This document shows positions 8,390-20,243 of a DNA stretch of 64,000 bases, one piece after another. Source of the stretch: Narthecium ossifragum. Lineage: Eukaryota > Streptophyta > Magnoliopsida > Dioscoreales > Nartheciaceae. The first letter of the stretch is position 1, and every line of letters starts with the position of its first letter. A model generated the notes under the pieces. The model was not told the origin of the DNA. It saw only the letters and a list, made by a program, of their open reading frames with translations, and made no database searches. The translations under genes and the position numbers were made by a program. The stretch lies in the NCBI GenBank assembly GCA_963920575.1, contig OY986964.1:32288372-32352371 (forward strand). Reading direction: 5' to 3'.

Positions 8390-11300
8390 ATGTCGATGCT
8401 CCGGCGGAGGAAGCCCTCGGAGGCCGAGAGGAAGCCGCAGGAGCCCGAGATCGGGGACTCGAAGGAGGAGGAGAAGGGGGCGGCGGTGGTGCCGGCGGCG
8501 AGGGTGAGGAGGGCGCGGTGGTCTTGCGTGGATACGTGCTGCTGGTTGGTGGGGTGGGTGTGCGCGACGTGGTGGCTGCTGCTGTTCCTCTACAATGCCA
8601 CCCCGGCATCGCTCACCCAGCAGGTGACGGAGGCCATCTCCGGGCCGATGCCGGACCCTCCCGGGGTTAAGCTTAGCAAGGAGGGGTTGGTCGCTCGCCA
8701 CCCGGTAGTCTTCGTGCCCGGGATCGTCACCGGGGGGCTCGAGCTCTGGGAGGGACACCAGTGCGCCGAGGGCTTGTTCCGGAAGCGCCTTTGGGGTGGC
8801 ACCTTCGGCGAAGTCTATAAAAGGTTGATCCTTTTTTACCTTTCCGTGTTCCATCCGTTCACCGCTGTGTTCTTGGATTGCGTATTGGCAGGAGGAAGTA
8901 CGAGAAGACCCCGTCCGTACCGGACAACGTGAACATCGATTTTTGTGCTAGTGAGAAAGTTTTATTTGTTCTCTGGTTTGCAGTCCTTTTTTTTGGGGGG
9001 AACACGACTCATTAAAGTAAAAGCTTGCTCCACCAAAGGGGAACGGAACAGTACTTGTTCTTGTTCTTGCCTTTGTTGATGTCTTGAAGACTTACATTTA
9101 TGAGTTACTCACATAGTTTTCTTTTGCTTTATTGATTGGTTTTTATAGACCTTTGTGCTGGATTGAACACATGTTCCTGGACAACGAAACTGGGTTGGAT
9201 TCTCCTGGTATAAGAGTTAGACCAGTTACAGGTCTTGTAGCTGCAGATTACTTTGCTCCTGGCTACTTTGTGTGGGCTGTTCTGATTGCTAATTTGGCTC
9301 GCATTGGATATGAAGAGAAAACCATGTACATGGCCGCATATGACTGGAGAATCTCTTTCCAGAACACTGAAGTACTTGTCCACCTTTAAATCCCATAGCA
9401 AACAATAAGTGTTCTTAGTATGGTCTCATTTAGCTTGCAATATCTCCATAATTTTCATCTTCACATTTCCTGCATATTCAATTTTCTTATGTGCTGCTTT
9501 ATACGTCTAAATAAGCAGGTAAGGGATCAAACTCTAAGCAGGATAAAGAGCAACATTGAGCTTATGGTAGCTACGAATGGAGGAAAGAAGGCGGTAGTTA
9601 TTCCACATTCCATGGGGGCTCTGTATTTTTTGCATTTCATGAAGTGGGTTGAAGCACCTGCACCGATGGGTGGTGGTGGTGGTTCAGATTGGTGTGCCAA
9701 GTATATAAAAGCAGTAGTCAATATTGGGGGACCATTCTTAGGTGTTCCAAAAGCAGTTACAGGCCTATTCTCAGCTGAAGCCAAAGATGTTGCTATTGCC
9801 AGGTATCGGTTAGTGATTTTTGAGTGACATTTCAGCCCAAAGCTTGATCCTTGTGCTTTATCTTGCATATCATATATTGCTTCTTATTCGAAAGGATGGG
9901 ATATTACTGGAGTCTTCAAGGTTTAGCTTGCAACTTAACTGTTTGTATTCTTCTCGCCGTTTCATTGGTACAATGCTATGGTGAATTAGTTAATGATAGT
10001 TTTATCCCACAAAGCCTTCCTACTAATTTCAAACAGCCAAAATAACTGTTTGCTGATCTTCTAGATATGCAAGCTATGTGTTTATCTTACCATTGGATGT
10101 AGTTTGTTGATCAATTGAATAAAAAGTGGCTCACTAAACCTATCAATGCTCAAACTCGTTTTTACCGTTAATTGTAAGCTAACTCTTTATGACGTAAAGC
10201 ATGCACTTTCATGTATGTTTCCTTGTTCTGCATGAAGTTCCTGTCCATATGTTGTTCCAAATATCTAGTTTTCGAACTTTTTGCATCTATATACGATCTT
10301 TGCAAGTTGTTGTAAATAATATTTTTTCCAGTTGATGTTCTCTTGCTATTCTCATATGCACACGTCATGTATACATGGTAGTGAGGATGATTAATTGTTA
10401 ACTATATCTAATAAGTCGCTGGATCTATGTCCTACTGCTCGCATTTCAATTTTGTACTCTAGTTATGATTTCTATGTGCGGTTTTTTGTATTGCGCCCTT
10501 GCCATGTTCTTGCTGCCAGAAGCTGCTTTCAACATTCATTCTGTAACCAACATTCATATTCTGTCAATATATTGCGAAAGACATACAGGATACATGTAGA
10601 GATACACATTCAATGCAAATATCACAATTTATAGTTTGGAAATGAAATTCTCAGCTTCCTGGCTTCACTATCCAAAAATGCACCTTGACTCTTACAAGGG
10701 TATCTTGACTGATATGCAGGGCGATAGCACCTGGTGTTTTAGATATTGATTTATTTCGTCTCCATACTTTACAACGCATAATGCAACTGACTCGTACATG
10801 GGATTCGACTATGTCAATGATTCCGAAAGGAGGTGATACAATTTGGGGTGGTCTAGACTGGTCACCAGAAGGAGGCTACGACTGCAATCATAAGAAGAAG
10901 AGAAACAATAGTGCTGATGATGTTGAGAAGAAGGATGTAGATTCTCATTCCAAGATTGTTAACTATGGAAGGATGATATCATTTGGTAGAGATATGGCAG
11001 AGAAGCCATCATCTGAAATTGAGAGGATTGATTTCAAGGTAATGTTCACTAGCATTTAAAGTTGAACATTGTGATCTTTCACGGGGAATCATCTGCTTTT
11101 TAGATGAACTCTATTTTGGATACATTTTTCGTCAGGTTTTCTGTTGGACTGCCTAACACATCATGTAAGAATTAGGATTTTCGTGGTTTTTGCAGTTGTT
11201 GCAGTAAATGTGTGCTTCCTACAATCATCACAATCACATCGTCATTGTAAAGATAGTTTTTTATGGCAGCGATCATCCCATATCAATTTGACAAGGTTTC

Positions 11301-13724
11301 AGAAAAGTATGATTCATCTCTACAGATGCATTAGATTTTTTAAAAAACAAATTTCGGTTAACAGAGGTGCTTGATACAACATCATAAGGCCAATTGGCTG
11401 CTTCAAGGACCTATCTTATCTTTTCCACCGTGAAGCATATGCCAACAGTCAATACTTTTTCTCGTAATAGGGTATCTTCTTGACGAAGAGCATTATGCAA
11501 TCTTTGTTATGGAGGTCTTCATGTGCCATTTAGTTTATACATATATTATATTATTACATGTTGACCCCTTTTTTATGTGTTAACATTTGGTTAAATAGAG
11601 CAGATGCCCAACTGGAGAATCCCTCGTTGTCCTTGGCCAGCCTGACATAGACTGGTTAGTAACTTATGTTGGATTACCTGCCAAGTTAAAAAATAGATGA
11701 CATAGCTTGTTTCAGAAGGGAAGAAACAACTGTTTGGGTAGGAAGGATTAGCGACATATTTTAGATCCTTATAGAGAGATATCATACTCTCCTAGAGGTG
11801 TTTGAGATAACAGGAACATATCTGACAGGAATGGTTGTTTGATTAGAGATACTTCTTAAGGTGTCTTAAGAGCAGGCAGCATTTCTGGACAGTAGCGTAC
11901 CTTTGTTCGAGGCATTAGGATATCTTGATTAATGTTTGTACAAAATATCACTTTCTGGCTTACGTCATATTCATATATGACATGGCTCTTAAAATTAGCT
12001 ATACTGCCGTACTCTAGACTGCTTTATGAATCCTTCCCAATAGCTCACATGCACATGAGCATATGTGCATGCGTATGCACACACTCATATTTCTCATGAG
12101 CATGCTAATATATATTTTGAGGCAACATTTTGCTTTTGAGAATTCTGCAATAATTCTCAATATAAGCTTTGATAATGTCTTCCCCTTTCGAAATTTTTTG
12201 AAGTTCTATATATATTTTAGCTAAAGGCTAATCAAAGGCGTCATGTGCTAGAATTGGTATTATGTTTTCTTTGTGCAGTGCCTAAAATCTTTCAATGAAC
12301 TTCTGAATTTGCAGGATGCTGTTAAAGGCCATAATTTTGCTCATTCGAATGCCTCGTGTCGTGAAGTTTGGACAGAGTATCATGAGATGGGATGGGGAGG
12401 AATCAAGTCAGTTGCTGATTATAAAGTATATACAGCTGGTTCCATTTTTGATCTTCTTCACTTTGTTGCACCTAAAATGATGCAAAGGGGAGATGCTCAG
12501 TTTTCATATGGCATTGGTGATAACTTGGATGACCCTAAGTACAAGCACTACAAGTTCTGGTCGAACCCATTAGAAACAAAGTAAGCAGTCACATTTATGT
12601 TTGATCTAACCGGAGTTTTTCTATTTATTTGTAGTCCAACTTATCGTACATAAAGATGAGAGAAATTTATTCAAGGATAGCAGAAGAACTTTATCATCAA
12701 TGGGCTGGATCACATAAATATGGCTTCAGATAGGCTGTTCTTTCATTTGTTATTTACCTTTTCATTTAGTTCAATACAGGTCTTCGGGGCTTATAAAGGT
12801 TAGAACATATCTATTGATGAGATCAGTGTGCATTCCATGATGCTGGTTTATCTTCTTGGTTGCTCTTTCATAGCTGTGTTGGCCTTTCTTATTCTAGTAT
12901 TGAAGGACAAGATTTGAAAGTTTGAGCTCCATGTTCAGAATTACTTAGGGAATTTCTCCGACTTGTCGGTTAATAGTCCATGCAGGTGCAATATTATTGC
13001 AACTATATCTCTAATATTTCAGTCACGATGCAAATGTGAATTGCCAATATGCAATCATGTAAATCCAGTTATTGCTAGAATATCGCTGATTTGGAGACCT
13101 CTAAGTTTAAAAAACAAACTTTCCAGTTTCCAGTTTGAGTTGTTTACTTTAGAAGCATGTTGCTGTTAAAATTGAAAACTGCAACTTTGCAGATTTGTGG
13201 ATGCTAAATTTCACACATGTTTTGTGCTTTTGCTTTCCAGATTGCCAAATGCTCCTGATATGGAAATCTATTCCATGTACGGAGTAGGAATCCCAACCGA
13301 AAGAGCCTATATCTACAAGTTAGCTTCGCAAGCTGAGTGTTACATCCCCTTCCAGATTGATACCTCTGCTGATGGTGGAGATGAAGAGAGCTGTTTGAAT
13401 GGCGGTGCTTATTTAGTGGATGGTGACGAAACTATTCCAGTTCTAAGCGCAGGTTTCATGTCTGCTAAGGGTTGGCGTGGAAAGACACGGTTCAATCCTT
13501 CTGGTATCAAAACTTACATCAGGGAATATAATCACTCTCCCCCTGCAAATTTTCTGGAGGGTCGAGGCACTCAGAGTGGTTCACATGTTGATATCATGGG
13601 CAACTTTGCTCTGATTGAGGATGTTATTAGGATTGCAGCTGGAGCTACTGGAGAGGACTTGAGTGGTGATCAAGTATATTCTGATATTTTTAAATGGTCT
13701 GAAAAAATCAACTTGCAGCTATGA
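8390..13724 (+). CDS. PDAT1: Phospholipid:diacylglycerol acyltransferase 1
   Basis: Exons 8390-8823, 9149-9371, 9519-9802, 10720-11038, 12315-12580 and 13241-13724 join in phase to 669 residues; the Arabidopsis protein is about 670. The family moves an acyl group from the sn-2 position of a phospholipid to diacylglycerol, making triacylglycerol at the ER. Residues 1-43 are a charged cytosolic tail, 46-69 a single membrane anchor (LVGWVCATWWLLLFLY), and the rest an LCAT-type alpha/beta-hydrolase domain with GGTFGEVYKR and MYMAAYDWR. The catalytic triad is visible: Ser250 in PHSMG, Asp571 in DGDET, and His624 in SGSHVDIMG. All introns are GT-AG. The start is the first ATG matching the family N-terminus; ATG at 8396 is a close alternative. 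No defect seen. Confidence 0.95.
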
Positions 13725-15498
13725 TTAGCTGGTAATCTCCATATACTCTTCCAGTACAGTTGATGTGTTTTTTTATCATTGGCTTACATTTTACTGATAT
13801 TAACTTTTTTTTTTATTATCTTTTATGGATTACAAGCCCAAGGATCAGTTGGTTCCTGTAACATCCAGGGAGTGCTTGAAGCACCCATAAATCCATATGC
13901 TATTAGTTTCTTATGGTTGATATGTGTGCTTCTAATTAGAAGCCACTTTAGAAGCTTAATGTTATATGTTATCTAGATAAGTTTGGCAACACTCTTACTA
14001 AAGGCCTGAGACAAAAAAATGTGGCTGATTGTTTATGCTAGTTATACCTTGTTTGCATAACATAGCTGGGGAATGAAAGTGGAATGAATTACATTGAAGA
14101 AGTATTTAAAAGCTTGATAAGCTTTATTTATCTGAGTAGCTGCCTACTACCTTCTTTCTGAATGGATTCTCGCCATGCTAAGAATATGGAAGGAGTGTGA
14201 CTATGGTGTTATGTTTTCTCTGATACTTTCATCTTGTGTTCTGGACGCCAATCATAGGTGTACAAGTTAGCAAGCAGAGTTTAATTTGGGATTGTGTCAT
14301 GGGCAGAGTTTGCCTCTTTAAGGGAGCGGAATTTTTAGCATGAGAAAATGTCTGTAACCAATCTTTGTTGGTAACCAGTGCTGTTATCTTTTGATGCAGT
14401 GTAAGAGAAAATCAATCATATGACTTTGGTACCATCTTTCAACCTCTACTACTGCTTTCTGCACGTTTCGGCGATATGCAGAAAGCTTACAATATCGGTA
14501 TGATATACCGCATGAATTCAAGGCTGTCTGCGGCGAAGCCCCATATTTTTTTAACTGTACATACTCTCTGAGCTTCAGATGATATTGCCTGAAGGAAAAA
14601 CATTTGCTGTACGATATCTACATGAGTCAACTTAAGATTATTGCCAGCATCGGAGACTAATTAAAATGATAATTTATGAAACTTGCTGTTTTGTGGTAAG
14701 AGAGAATTTGTGGCTGCAGAAAGACCGCATAAGTAAGTTTATAATGGAAGTAGGTGCCTTGGATTGCAGTTAATTATACTAGAACTTTAGATCTTCATTC
14801 ATATTCTGTTGCTTATATTTAGGGTTTGTTCTGTTTCCGCTGCTTCTGTTTGTCATATCCACCATTGCCTATATCTGTGGTGTTTTCAACTTACTGTAGT
14901 TTTCTCTTTTTTCCTGCAGAGTTGTCAAATGTCATGTGCTTTTGATGTCTATTTCCTGGAGAGCCATAAATGTTAGCACCTCTGGCATTCTGTGCCACTT
15001 GGTTTTTCTGATGTATTAGCGGAAGGTGACTGCGTGCGGACGTAACAGGATTACACCAAACTGAGCTTCCATGGTAGTTTTAGGGTCAAGGTAAATCTAA
15101 AACATGGTATGGTTATTGTAGAAGTTTAAATTTGAAGAGTTACTTGAGCGAATCAATTCATAATGTCGTGCACAATGAATTAAGTTGTTAGTCTTCTTAT
15201 ATGTATATATCAATTATCTTAGGAAGTTTTTAATATTCTTTTTCCTTTTCGTGACTTTTATGTTGTGGATCATTAAAATGGAAGTGCTTTCATTGAGGCA
15301 GCACGACGCTCTGCCTGCTAGATTCGTCAATAAAAAGAATCGTTGTTCAATTCTGGTTCTCTGGGGTGTTTGGTTGTCCTGAATCTGGGTGCATCGCACG
15401 CCGCACCCTGAGTGTGTGATCCTGTGTTTGCTTCCTCACATGTATCCGTTGATGCATGTATCACTTGATATCGTGCATCACATGAAATATAAGTCGTG
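13725..15498. other. PDAT1 3' flank, no gene recognised
   Basis: AT-rich sequence after the PDAT1 stop, presumably including its 3' UTR. Only short frames without recognisable domains were seen, and no clear repeat ends. Confidence 0.5.
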
Positions 15499-15748
15499 AT
15501 TTGTGTACATGATCATGTGGCATGTGCATTACACATGTCTCTAATCGGTAGTGGAAAATTGATGGGTTGATCTAGTCAATTGGTAGAATATATCTATCGA
15601 TACCTACTGATTTGATTGATATATTCAATCGATAGTGGAATATCGATCGGTTGATCTATTCCATCGGTAATGTATATATATATCAATCGATTGTTATCCC
15701 ACTACTGATTGGAGGCATGAGCAATGCCACGTAGTCATCTACATAAAT
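15499..15748. mobile_element. 250-bp inverted-repeat element (MITE), copy 1
   Basis: The left end ATTTGTGTACATGATCATG pairs with the inverted right end ATTTATGTAGATGACTACG (about 20 of the first 25 bases match). The interior carries degenerate inverted copies of a TCGGTAG-like unit. It is the same length as, and has similar ends to, the copy at 18126-18375. No coding capacity; superfamily not assigned. Confidence 0.6.
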
Positions 15749-15837
15749 TTTTATTCAATGCATGTGTGTAAATTTATTGCGTCATTCATGTGAACATTTA
15801 AATTTAACGTTTAATATGTAGTGTGTGTATATATATA

Positions 15838-16035
15838 CTAGTAATGTCTCCTATCACATGGTAGGGTAACTACTAAACGCACCTCAATAAGTACCCAATA
15901 ACTTCCTCTCACTAAACCCTCTCAATCTGAAATTATCATGTCACATAAGCGTCACATAGGCTCCACTTAGGATATTCTTCCGTCACGTAGGATATCAGAA
16001 GTTTCACTTATAACCATAGCCTCATATAAGGATGA
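15838..16035 (-). mobile_element. Short Helitron-like element (family A), copy 1
   Basis: On the minus strand it begins TCATCCTTATATGAGG (16035 side, after A) and ends CTAG followed by T (15838 side). A hairpin of CCTA and TAGG arms lies just inside the 3' end. 198 bp. Closely similar to 16223-16409 and 27103-27275. Confidence 0.65.
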
Positions 16036-16041
16036 TATATA

Positions 16042-16208
16042 TTAGGTGGGTCTAATGTCACTTGACACGACTAACCAGCCTCCCCTTCTCTCTCCCCATC
16101 TTCCTTTAATAACCAACCCTACGTCACGTGTGTGTCACGTCATAGATTGATTATGATATGGCATATGACTCAGCAGATGACTCACAAAATGTTATTTTAT
16201 ATAATGGA
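16042..16208 (-). mobile_element. Short Helitron-like element (family B), copy 2
   Basis: On the minus strand it begins TCCATTATAT (16208 side) and ends CTAA followed by T (16042 side), with a hairpin built on GTGTCA and TGACAT near the 3' end. It resembles the element at 7196-7392 and sits between two family A copies in the same orientation. Confidence 0.5.
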
Positions 16209-16222
16209 TATATATATTCATA

Positions 16223-16409
16223 CTAGTTGTGCCTCCTGTCACATGACAGGGTAGTCATCAACCCCACCCCAATAACCACCCAATAACTCCCTCCACTAAA
16301 CCCCCCTCAACCTAGGATTATCATGCCACATAGGCTCCACCTAGGACATTCTCCCACCACGTAGGACAACAAAAGTTTCACTTATAACCATAGCCTCATA
16401 TAAGGATGA
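16223..16409 (-). mobile_element. Short Helitron-like element (family A), copy 2
   Basis: 187 bp. Minus-strand 5' end TCATCCTTATATG and 3' end CTAG. A perfect hairpin, CCTGTC-ATGT-GACAGG (16235-16250), lies 8 bases before CTAG. This is the best preserved 3' end of the family in the window. Confidence 0.7.
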
Positions 16410-16412
16410 TAA

Positions 16413-16648
16413 GGGGCGTTTGGCACGTCGTGATTTGCGGGAGCCGCAGGATGGGAGCCGTAGGATAGGATTCGTGGAATCTGCTCCCGCGAATTCGATT
16501 TTCGGGATGGGATCCGCGGAATCCGCTCCCACGGATCCGATTTTCGGGATCCGCTTGGGCGCCAAACGGTCGGATCCGCGGGATCCAGAATTCGCGCATC
16601 CGGTGATCCCGCGGATTCGCCAGATCCCGCATCCGATCAAACGCCCCC
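16413..16648. mobile_element. GC-rich inverted-repeat element (MITE)
   Basis: Terminal inverted repeats GGGGCGTTTG (16413-16422) and CAAACGCCCC (16638-16647) enclose about 215 bp packed with GGATCC and GGATTCGC-like half-palindromes, so much of it can fold back. TAA flanks the left end and ATAA lies one base beyond the right end, weakly suggesting a PIF/Harbinger-type target. It begins four bases after the Helitron-like element. No coding capacity. Confidence 0.65.
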
Positions 16649-16905
16649 ATAATGTTCATAGTTTGATATATATATATATAAACAATGGATTAGGGTGTAT
16701 TGGCTGATCCAAAAGACCAACCACAAAGCAACGATGCATGTATGGCCCATACTTCAAATCATTAGAGCAATCAAACAAGTGTATTTACTGTCCGATGCAT
16801 GTATCAAATAATGCATGCATCCTATAATCCTATTGAATTGGCAGTTCCACCAACCAAACGCCATCTTAATATTTTGTAACTCAAGATAGATATTATGATA
16901 GTATT

Positions 16906-18098
16906 AGAGCATCCACATCAGCTCTTCCTAACAGATTCTCTAAAATACAGTAAAAAGAGTCATTTTTCTAGTTTACAGATTCTCTATCTAACAACACTCT
17001 GCATCAGATACTCTAAACCATTCTCTATCAGACTTAAATATTAATATCTTCATTCTTTCTTTATATTTTCTATTTCTTATCCATTGGTTAAATCATACGT
17101 TGATAAATATATTTGACAACAATAGTAACCTATTGCATTAATTATATAATAGTAATATATTCATACTTTCATTATTTCTCTGGACTATAGTAAAAAGAGC
17201 CATTTTTCTAGTTTACTGATTCTTGATCCAACAACACTTCCCATCATATACTCTAAACCATTTTCTATATCACTTAAATATTCACACTTTCATTATTTCT
17301 TTATATATTTTATTTATTATTTATTGGTCATATTATATTCATAAATATATTTGAGAATAGTCATATATTTAAATAACTATATAATAGTAATATATATTAA
17401 ATAAAAATTTGGAAATTTTAATGTATTATTATTTCTTATTCATTGGAGAATATGGGTTTGGAGAAGAGATAAAAGAGTAAATGTGTTTTGAGAATCTTTT
17501 TTGAAAAGTAAAAAAGTCATATTTTATTATTAAATAACTCTAGAATAGTAATTTCTTATTACTTGAAATTATTAGAATATGAAAATCATAATATCTTATT
17601 ATTTCTTATTCATTAGATAATATGGGTTTGGATAAAAGATAAAAAGATAAAATAGATTTGGGTAAAGGATTAGAAAATGCCAAAAGTTCATATTATATGA
17701 TTAAATAATGGATACGGTTGCTACAATGATACTCTAGGGGCCTGTTTGACTCCCATCCCGAATGGAATCTGGGATCCGGAATTGCGGATACCGCGAACGG
17801 ACGCCGATTTCAGTATCCGCCCTTGGGCAAATTCTATTTTTTGGAATTCGCCGGTGAGCTAAACGCTGGGATTCGAGAATCCGGAATCCACGGATTCCGG
17901 GATCCGATGGATTCGCCCCAATTCGCCCCCATTCCATGCTGCCAAACAGGCCTTAGATGTAGAGTATCACTGTAGCAATTTCTAGTTTAGAGTATTGCTT
18001 ACAAGAGCTGATGCAGTCTATCTTTTGACCAAACAAGCACTGTAGCTACTCTATTTTAGAGTATTTGGGTATTTCACAGAAGCTGATATAAATGCTCT
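16906..18098. mobile_element. 1.2-kb AT-rich inverted-repeat element with a nested MITE
   Basis: The left end AGAGCATCCACATCAGCT matches the inverted right end AGAGCATTTATATCAGCT. Both ends continue into related TACTCTAAA and CTCTAAAATA motifs, and a second internal copy of the left sub-terminal block lies at about 17190-17290. No coding capacity. The element is interrupted by the GC-rich MITE at 17739-17952. No clear target duplication was found. Confidence 0.55.
17739..17952. mobile_element. GC-rich MITE nested in the AT-rich element
   Basis: Inverted ends GGCCTGTTTG (17739-17748) and CAAACAGGCC (17943-17952), flanked by CTA/TTA-like bases. The interior is rich in GGATYCGG-type inverted motifs and resembles 16413-16648 in style. 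Its GC content contrasts sharply with the surrounding AT-rich element. Confidence 0.65.
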
Positions 18099-18125
18099 TG
18101 GCAGCTAAATATAAAAAGAATAAAG

Positions 18126-18375
18126 ATTCGTGCACATGGACATGTGGCACATGCCACCTATCGGTAGCCAGGTACCGATAGGTTCATCTATCCCATCGGT
18201 AGTGAGCTACCGATAGGATAGATGAAAGAATCGGTAGTGAGCTACCGATTGAATGTATCGGTAGCCCACTACCGATACATTTATCTATCCCATTGGTAGC
18301 CCACTACCGATGGGATAGATGAAGGAATTGGTATTTTAACTATCGATCGTGACATGCGTAAGCTTATGCACAAAT
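18126..18375. mobile_element. 250-bp hairpin-rich MITE, copy 2, beside RKD 3' end
   Basis: Ends ATTCGTGCACATGG and its inverted partner ATTTGTGCATAAGC enclose four near-perfect palindromes of the form ATCGGTAGTGAGCTACCGAT, at about 18195-18220, 18230-18251, 18258-18281 and 18293-18312. It is the same length as copy 1 (15499-15748) but much better preserved inside. It lies about 155 bp beyond the RKD stop codon. Confidence 0.65.
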
Positions 18376-18530
18376 CAGTGCTTATATAAAAAATAAGGCA
18401 AATATCCCTTCCTTTTCTGTGCCGTACTCATTTTCACTGCCGAAAGAATGAAGTTATGTACACCAAAGAATAAGAGTCGTATAAGCTTATTTTTCCTCCA
18501 AGGAAAAGATATAACTGACTTTGAACAAAA

Positions 18531-20243
18531 CTATGACTGCTGCCCTGTACATATTTTGGCTCTTTTAGTTCTAAGCTTCTCGATCTTGGCCATGTTGCTC
18601 CTGACTTCTTGCTCACTTGTGCTGTTCAATCCTTTCTGCAAGCTAGATAGAGTTTTATCTATGCTTTTTATCTGCTCCTTTCAAAGAAGAAGGTAGTTTT
18701 GTCACGGATCCATGATACATAGATATAGAAGCGGATACAGATACATATATATAGAGAGAGACCTTCCTGTAAGGCCATCGGTTGATGCCATGTCTTCTAC
18801 ATATCTTCTTGATGGCTGTAGAACATATGTTAAGCTCCTTAGAAGCCTCTGCTATAGGGAGGTGGAAGTACTCAGCCAAGTCTTTCAAACGCAGCTTTCC
18901 AGTTCTCTCCCTCTGTTCCATCATTGAAAAGAAAACTTATAAAACCTATGCCATCTTTAACTCATTAAGCACTCTATTTTTCTTTTAACATAACCATCAA
19001 ATTGTTCGTTCGTTCTTTTGCCATGAAATCTCGATCATATGTAAATCATAGTTCGTATGCATTGTGCTGGAATATCACAATAGAAAATTGAAGTCCATTA
19101 GCACTATAGGTATCTGATAAGCACCTGTGCAGCGATTCCAGTCTTTGTCATTCTGATCTGATCAGTGTTGATTAATGCTTCGAGTGGCCTGGATTGACAT
19201 AACCCTATCATCAAGTTAAGGAAAAGAAGAGTTTGTAACAGCCCAAGAAAAGACCTGGCTAAACTGGCATTATTAATGTTGTGTTCTTCATGTATATATC
19301 CATACATTTAGAAAACCCAGGGACAAGCTAAGGCTCACCTGGCTCTGGCAAACATGGTTCTCTGACGCCATTACCGGTCACTTTTGTGCTCATTGTTGTG
19401 CACAATGCGTCGGCGAAAGCCGAAATGGAATCCTGCTCGATGAGCCATTGCTCTTGCAGCCTCAGCAGACCATACTCTACCAAGAACTGCTTCACACCTT
19501 CAAAGTCGCCGTTGCTGAAGCTGCGAACAACATCAACGCGATGACTTAATTACTACTAGCCGGTTATTATTTGTGTTCTTGGTGGATTTAATGAACTTGT
19601 TTTGTTTGAACAAAAAGAAATTTAATGGCTAATGCCCAGAACACACTACTCATCACATCAAGCACTTACTCAATGTAGAACTGTTCCAAGACTTGTGGAA
19701 ACCCCTGGCTGATGCCATAGACATCAAGCTTCGCATGATAGAAGGCCCCTAAACCTCCATGGATCTCAAGCTTCATGCTTTTCAATCCTAGAGAAGATAT
19801 ACAACCATTTTCTTGATTTTCATCGTAATTTAAAATAACTTGATTTAAACCCTAGATAGTAATCTATTATACGTACCATTGGTATGCACCACTTCCCTCA
19901 ACACATGACAACAACTGCAATCCAATGAGGCCGGCGGCGCCCAACTCGTTGGCACCGCCTCCACCATCTCGTTCCCATTCAAACACGATGTCCCCAATTC
20001 CCAGGGTCGGTACTGATCAACGGCATCTGATGCCAATGGTGGTAGATATCTCTTGCCGTCCGGTGGACCCGGTGCACGTCGATCATCGCCAGAGGACAGG
20101 TAAAGAGGGTGGTGGGTCGTTAGAAGATCAGGGAAGTCCCCGTCGGTGATTTCGAGAAACCGAAGGACGTCATCGTCCAGAGGGGCCAAGTCGATCGGGC
20201 CATCCAAGTACTCGAATTCATCGCCATGCAATGCCTTCTCCAT
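18531..20243 (-). CDS. RKD: RWP-RK domain transcription factor, RKD type
   Basis: Minus-strand exons 20243-19877, 19787-19670, 19520-19339, 19204-19125, 18912-18763 and 18671-18531 join in phase to 345 residues. Exon 5 encodes the RWP-RK domain (about residues 250-299): RTGKLRLKDLAEYFHLPI, ICRRHGI and the signature RWPYRK at 294-299. Exon 6 gives a basic, coiled-coil-like tail. The first 250 residues have an acidic start (EFEYLDGPIDLAPLDDD) and a middle region with EIHGGLGAFYHAKLD. RKD proteins are nuclear regulators of egg-cell and early embryo identity. An in-frame upstream stop with no intervening ATG supports ATG 20243. All introns are GT-AG. A MITE lies just past the 3' end. The family assignment is firm; the orthologue number is not determined. 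Confidence 0.88.
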
